In this document: piece by piece, positions 60,519 to 64,000 of the stretch
Layout: each line of letters opens with the position of its first letter
Position numbering within the stretch: position 1 is the first letter of the stretch
Source of the DNA: Oceanicella actignis
GTDB taxonomy: Bacteria; Pseudomonadota; Alphaproteobacteria; Rhodobacterales; Rhodobacteraceae
NCBI RefSeq assembly: GCF_008124525.1
Contig: NZ_VNHJ01000004.1
Location: 124,001-188,000, forward strand
Length of the DNA: 64,000 nt
Reading direction: 5' to 3'
Translations under genes and position numbers: made by a program
The notes under the pieces: model-generated
The model's input: the letters and a program-made list of their open reading frames with translations, nothing else
Told to the model about the DNA's origin: nothing
The model's database searches: none

Positions 60519-61727
60519 ATGACCGAAGCCGCCTATATCTACGACGCCATCCGCACCCCGCGCTCGCGCGGCAAGGCGGACGGCGCGCTCAACGAGGTCA
60601 AGCCCATCGACCTGGTGGTGACGCTGCTGCGCGAGATGCAGGCGCGCCACGATCTGGACACCGCGCGGGTGGACGACGTGATGCTGGGCTGCGTCACCCC
60701 CGTGCGCGAGCAGGGCGCCGTGCTGCCCAAGATCGCGCTGCAAAAGGCCGGCTGGGCGCAGAACGTGGCCGGCGCGCAGGTCAACCGCTTCTGCGCCTCG
60801 GGGCTGGACACGGTCAACACCGCCGCCGCCAAGGTCGCCAGCGGCTGGGAGGACCTGGTCTGCGCCGGCGGCTATGAAAGCATGAGCCGCGTGCCCATGG
60901 GCTCGGACGGCGGCCCCTTCGCCGAGGACCCCGAGACCAACATCCGCACCGGCTTCGTTCCGCAGGGCGTGGGCGCGGACCTGATCGCCACCATCGAGGG
61001 CTTCGACCGCGACGCGGTGGACGCCTTCGCCATGCGCTCGCAAAAGCTGGCCGCCCATGCGCGCGACAGCGGCTGGTTCGACCGCTCGGTCGTGCCGGTG
61101 CGCGACGAGAACGGGCTGGTCATCCTCGAGCGCGACGACTTCATCAAGCCCGACACCGACATGCAGAAGCTGGGCGCGCTCAAGCCCAGCTTCGCCGGCC
61201 CCGGCGCCATGGGCTACGACCTGATCGCGCTGGCCAAGTATCCCGAGGTCGAGCGCATCGAGCATGTCCACACCCCGGGCAATTCGTCGGGGATCGTGGA
61301 CGGCGCCTCGCTGGTCATGATCGGCAACGAGCGCGCGGGCAGGGATCTGGGCCTGACGCCGCGCGGGCGCGTGGTCTCGGTGGCGCTGACGGCGACCGAG
61401 CCGACCATCATGCTGACCGGCCCCGGCCCCGCCGCGAAGAAGGCGCTGGCCAAGGCGGGGCTGGGCATGGACGACATCGACCTGGTCGAGATCAACGAGG
61501 CCTTCGCCTCGGTCGCGCTGAAGCTGCAGCGCGACCTCGACGTGCCGGACGAGAAGCTGAACGTCGTCGGCGGCGCCATCGCCATGGGCCACCCGCTGGG
61601 CGCGACGGGCGGGTGCCTGGTCTCGACCATGCTCGACGAGCTCGAGCGCCGGCGCCTCAAGCGCGCGCTGATCTGCATGTGCGTGGGCGGCGGCATGGGC
61701 ATCGCCACGATCATCGAAAGGGTCTGA
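60519..61727 (+). CDS. Acetyl-CoA acetyltransferase (thiolase, FadA-type)
   Basis: The 402-residue thiolase has the nucleophilic Cys92 in [13 protein letters not shown], the GHPLGATG histidine near 355, and a second Cys in CMCVGGGMG near the end. It cleaves 3-ketoacyl-CoA in beta-oxidation (or makes acetoacetyl-CoA). CAAGGAGCATCCC precedes the ATG. The bifunctional enzyme gene starts 2 bp after its stop. Confidence 0.95.
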   Translation: MTEAAYIYDAIRTPRSRGKADGALNEVKPIDLVVTLLREMQARHDLDTARVDDVMLGCVTPVREQGAVLPKIALQKAGWAQNVAGAQVNRFCASGLDTVNTAAAKVASGWEDLVCAGGYESMSRVPMGSDGGPFAEDPETNIRTGFVPQGVGADLIATIEGFDRDAVDAFAMRSQKLAAHARDSGWFDRSVVPVRDENGLVILERDDFIKPDTDMQKLGALKPSFAGPGAMGYDLIALAKYPEVERIEHVHTPGNSSGIVDGASLVMIGNERAGRDLGLTPRGRVVSVALTATEPTIMLTGPGPAAKKALAKAGLGMDDIDLVEINEAFASVALKLQRDLDVPDEKLNVVGGAIAMGHPLGATGGCLVSTMLDELERRRLKRALICMCVGGGMGIATIIERV

Positions 61728-61729
61728 TC

Positions 61730-63865
61730 ATGCCGTTCCATTACGAGAAGGACGCCGACGGCGTCGTCGTGGTGACCATGGACATGGACGGCCAGTCGGC
61801 CAACACGATGAACGCCCAGTTCCGCGAGCTGATGGCGCAGACCATGGACCGGCTCGAGGCCGAGCAGGGCCTGACCGGGGTGGTGATCGCCTCGGCCAAG
61901 AAGACCTTCTTCGCGGGGGGCGATCTGAACGCGCTGCTGGCGGTCGAGACGGCCGACGAGACCTATTTCCGCTACGTCGAGGAGAACAAGGCCTTCCTGC
62001 GCCGGCTCGAGCGGCTGGCCGTTCCGGTCGTCGCCGCCATCAACGGCGCGGCGCTGGGCGGCGGATACGAGATCGCGCTGGCCTGCAACCGGCGCATCTG
62101 CGTCGACGATCCGGCCGCCGTCACCGGCGTGCCCGAGGTCACGCTGGGCCTTCTGCCGGGCGCGGGAGGCGTGGTGCGCATCACCGCGCTGCTGGGGCTT
62201 GAGAAGGCGCTGCCCGTGCTGCTCGAGGGCAAGCCCCACGCCCCCGCCCGCGCGCTCGAGCTGGGCATGATCGACCAGATCGTCCCCGACCGCGAGTCGC
62301 TGATCCCCGCCGCCAAGGCCTGGATCAGGGCCAATCCCGACGCCCATGTCCAGCCCTGGGACCGCAAGGGCTTCCGCTATCCGGGCGGCGACGCCGACGC
62401 GCCGAACGTGCGCATGACCGCGACCGTCGCCCCGACGCTGCTGATAAGGAAGACCCGCGGCCTGTCGCCGGCGCCCGAAAGGATCCTGGACCTGGCGGTG
62501 AACTCGATGCGCATGGGCTTCGACAGCGCCCTGCGCGCGGAAAGCCGGGCCTTTTGCAAGCTGGTCGTCTCGCGCGAGGCGAAGGCGGCGATCTCGACCT
62601 TCTTCTTCGGCATGAACGCGCTCAAATCGGGCCGCTTCCGCCCCGAGGGGCCGCGCTGGCGCGCGCGCTCGGCGGCGGTGATCGGGGCGGGCATGATGGG
62701 CGCGGGCATCGCCTACGCCCATGCCGAGCGCGGGCTGGAAACCGCGCTGCGCGACGTCTCGGACGAGGCCGCCCGCGCCGGCAAGGCCCGCGCCGGCGCC
62801 ATCGCCGAGGCGCGCGCGAAGAAGGGCCGCCTGAGCGCCGCCGAGGCCGAGGCGCTGACGGCGCGCATCCGCCCCACCGCGCAGGACGACTTCGCCGGGG
62901 CGGACGTGATCGTCGAGGCGGTGTTCGAAGACCTGGCGCTGAAGGAGAAGGTCATCGCCGACACCTTCCCCCTTCTGTCCGAAGAGGGGATCTACGGCAC
63001 CAACACCTCGACCCTGCCCGTCTCGATCCTGGCCGAGGCCTGCCCGGACCCCGCGCGCTTCATCGGCATCCACTTCTTCTCGCCGGTCGAGAAGATGCAG
63101 CTCGTCGAGCTGATCGCGGGCGAGAAGACCTCGGCCGAGACGATCCGCAAGGCCTGGGACTATGTGCGCCAGATCGGCCGCATCCCCATCGTGGTCAACG
63201 ACTCGCGCGGGTTCTTCACCAGCCGCGTCTTCGGAACCTATCTGGACGAGGGCATGGCGCTGCTGCGCGACGGCATGGCGCCCGCCGCCATCGAGCGCGC
63301 CGCGTGGAAGATCGGCATGCCGGTCGGCCCGCTCCAGGTCCATGACGAGGTCTCGCTCGAGCTGACGATGAAGGTCCACGCCACGCACAAGGCGCTGGAC
63401 GCGCGGCTGGGGGTCGAGAACGGCTTTCCCGCCGACAACGCCGCCACGCTGGCCGTGGCCGGCCCCATGGTCGAGATGGGGCGCCTTGGCCGCAAGGCGG
63501 GCGCGGGGTTCTACGACTACGGCCCCGAGGGCCGGCGCCTGTGGCCGGGGCTGGCGCAGTTCGCGCAGGGGCCGGGCGCGTCCATGCGCGACGCCGAGGA
63601 CCGGCTCTTGTGGCGCCAGGCCATCGAGGCGCTGCGCTGCCTCGACGAGGGGGTCCTGCGCTCGCAGGTCGAGGGCGACATCGGCTCGATCATGGCCATA
63701 GGCTTTCCGCACCACACCGGCGGGGCGCTGCGCTTCATCCGCGGCATGGGGCCCGAGGCCTTCAAGGCCCGCGCCGACCAGCTCGCCGACGCCTGGGGCG
63801 AGCGCTTCCGCCTGTCCGAGCGCGCCCTCGCCCGGCTGCGCGACGACGGCCGCGCCGCCGCCTGA
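61730..63865 (+). CDS. Bifunctional enoyl-CoA hydratase / 3-hydroxyacyl-CoA dehydrogenase (FadB/FadJ type)
   Basis: The 711-residue protein has an N-terminal crotonase domain (about 1-190, with INGAALGGGYEIALACN), a Rossmann motif IGAGMMGAGIAYAHAERG near residue 325, the catalytic His in FSPVEKMQLVE, and a C-terminal HAD domain. It performs two beta-oxidation steps. It pairs with the thiolase, 2 bp away. The AAAGGG upstream of ATG 61730 serves as ribosome-binding site. Confidence 0.95.
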   Translation: MPFHYEKDADGVVVVTMDMDGQSANTMNAQFRELMAQTMDRLEAEQGLTGVVIASAKKTFFAGGDLNALLAVETADETYFRYVEENKAFLRRLERLAVPVVAAINGAALGGGYEIALACNRRICVDDPAAVTGVPEVTLGLLPGAGGVVRITALLGLEKALPVLLEGKPHAPARALELGMIDQIVPDRESLIPAAKAWIRANPDAHVQPWDRKGFRYPGGDADAPNVRMTATVAPTLLIRKTRGLSPAPERILDLAVNSMRMGFDSALRAESRAFCKLVVSREAKAAISTFFFGMNALKSGRFRPEGPRWRARSAAVIGAGMMGAGIAYAHAERGLETALRDVSDEAARAGKARAGAIAEARAKKGRLSAAEAEALTARIRPTAQDDFAGADVIVEAVFEDLALKEKVIADTFPLLSEEGIYGTNTSTLPVSILAEACPDPARFIGIHFFSPVEKMQLVELIAGEKTSAETIRKAWDYVRQIGRIPIVVNDSRGFFTSRVFGTYLDEGMALLRDGMAPAAIERAAWKIGMPVGPLQVHDEVSLELTMKVHATHKALDARLGVENGFPADNAATLAVAGPMVEMGRLGRKAGAGFYDYGPEGRRLWPGLAQFAQGPGASMRDAEDRLLWRQAIEALRCLDEGVLRSQVEGDIGSIMAIGFPHHTGGALRFIRGMGPEAFKARADQLADAWGERFRLSERALARLRDDGRAAA

Positions 63866-63889
63866 CCCCTTCGCCGCAAGGAGATTCGC

Positions 63890-64000
63890 ATGCTCAGACG
63901 CCGCATCTACGAGCCCGAGCACGAGATGTTCCGCGACTCGGTCCGCAAATGGGCCGAGGCCGAGGTCTTTCCCCATTCCGAGAAATGGCGCGAAGACGGC
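63890..64000 (+). CDS. Acyl-CoA dehydrogenase, N-terminal fragment cut by the window edge
   Basis: 37 codons are present: MLRRRIYEPEHEMFRDSVRK and WAEAEVFPHSEKW. This matches the N-terminal helix of acyl-CoA dehydrogenases. AAGGAG precedes the ATG, 24 bp after the FadB/J stop. It would begin each beta-oxidation round and reduce EtfAB. Confidence 0.88.
   Translation, partial: MLRRRIYEPEHEMFRDSVRKWAEAEVFPHSEKWREDG

Overview
The window is 64 kb of very GC-rich, densely coded bacterial DNA. The gene content points to an alphaproteobacterium of the order Rhodobacterales. Indicators are a CarD regulator, TRAP transporters, a DUF6456/DUF6477 divergent pair, an etfBA / PduO-type adenosyltransferase / twin-transmembrane gene neighbourhood, a non-pyrrolysine MttB homologue, a tRNA-Lys(CTT), and 3'-end elements carrying ATATTTGCGGACAGATGAAG. 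No phage, insertion sequence, CRISPR array or rRNA was seen. The taxon is inferred from gene families, not from a marker alignment.

Layout. (1) 1-4.9 kb, minus strand: a TRAP transporter operon (dctP, an unusual TM2/coiled-coil/DctQ fusion, dctM), followed by a DeoR-type repressor and the start of an FAD-dependent oxidoreductase. (2) 5-15 kb: a periplasmic quinoprotein relay and ABC cluster read divergently from about 11.1-11.45 kb. Leftward it encodes a substrate-binding protein, a beta-propeller, an SRPBCC protein, an ABC ATPase, an ABC permease and two small Cys-domain proteins, one with a His-rich linker. Rightward it encodes a PedF-type cytochrome c, a MoxJ-like binding protein, a SoxYZ-like carrier and a zinc metallohydrolase. 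The PQQ dehydrogenase this cluster should serve is not in the window. (3) 15.1-19.6 kb: coxG-coxS-coxL(form II)-coxM, a molybdenum hydroxylase. (4) 19.6-21.8 kb: a BKACE enzyme overlapping an L-carnitine dehydrogenase. (5) 21.8-26.8 kb: convergent 3'-end elements, a cytochrome c, two paralogous RTX proteins, an FkbM methyltransferase and membrane proteins. (6) 27-38 kb: Bax-inhibitor-1 protein, ThpR, DUF1127, LysR, a quinone oxidoreductase, DUF2332, TypA, an XRE regulator behind a sigma-54-like promoter, an inositol-phosphatase family enzyme, a lysophospholipase and SCP2. (7) 38-46 kb: a TPR protein, a Suv3-like helicase, an S4 protein, a 7Fe ferredoxin, CarD, a helix-hairpin-helix protein and the DUF6456/DUF6477 pair. 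(8) 46-51.5 kb: an MttB homologue, guaA and DUF2254. (9) 51.5-55.7 kb: tRNA-Lys, etfAB, cobalamin adenosyltransferase, a small HIG1-like protein and an SDR. (10) 55.8-64 kb: parC, an SDR, and a fatty-acid beta-oxidation run (enoyl-CoA hydratase, thiolase, FadB/J-type bifunctional enzyme, start of an acyl-CoA dehydrogenase).

How it fits together. The acyl-CoA dehydrogenase at the right edge would pass electrons to the EtfAB encoded at 52-53.6 kb, and a MerR/LiuR-like box lies upstream of etfB. Carnitine, methylated-amine (MttB), C1/alcohol (quinoprotein relay) and TRAP substrates suggest a metabolically versatile heterotroph. Spacers longer than about 300 bp are often filled by short GC-rich tandem repeats that are unrelated in sequence to one another. 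The most unusual signals are the paired 3'-end elements around 21.8-22.1 kb with a possible small RNA between them, the two related Cys-domain proteins of the quinoprotein cluster, the DctQ fusion, and the sigma-54-like promoter.
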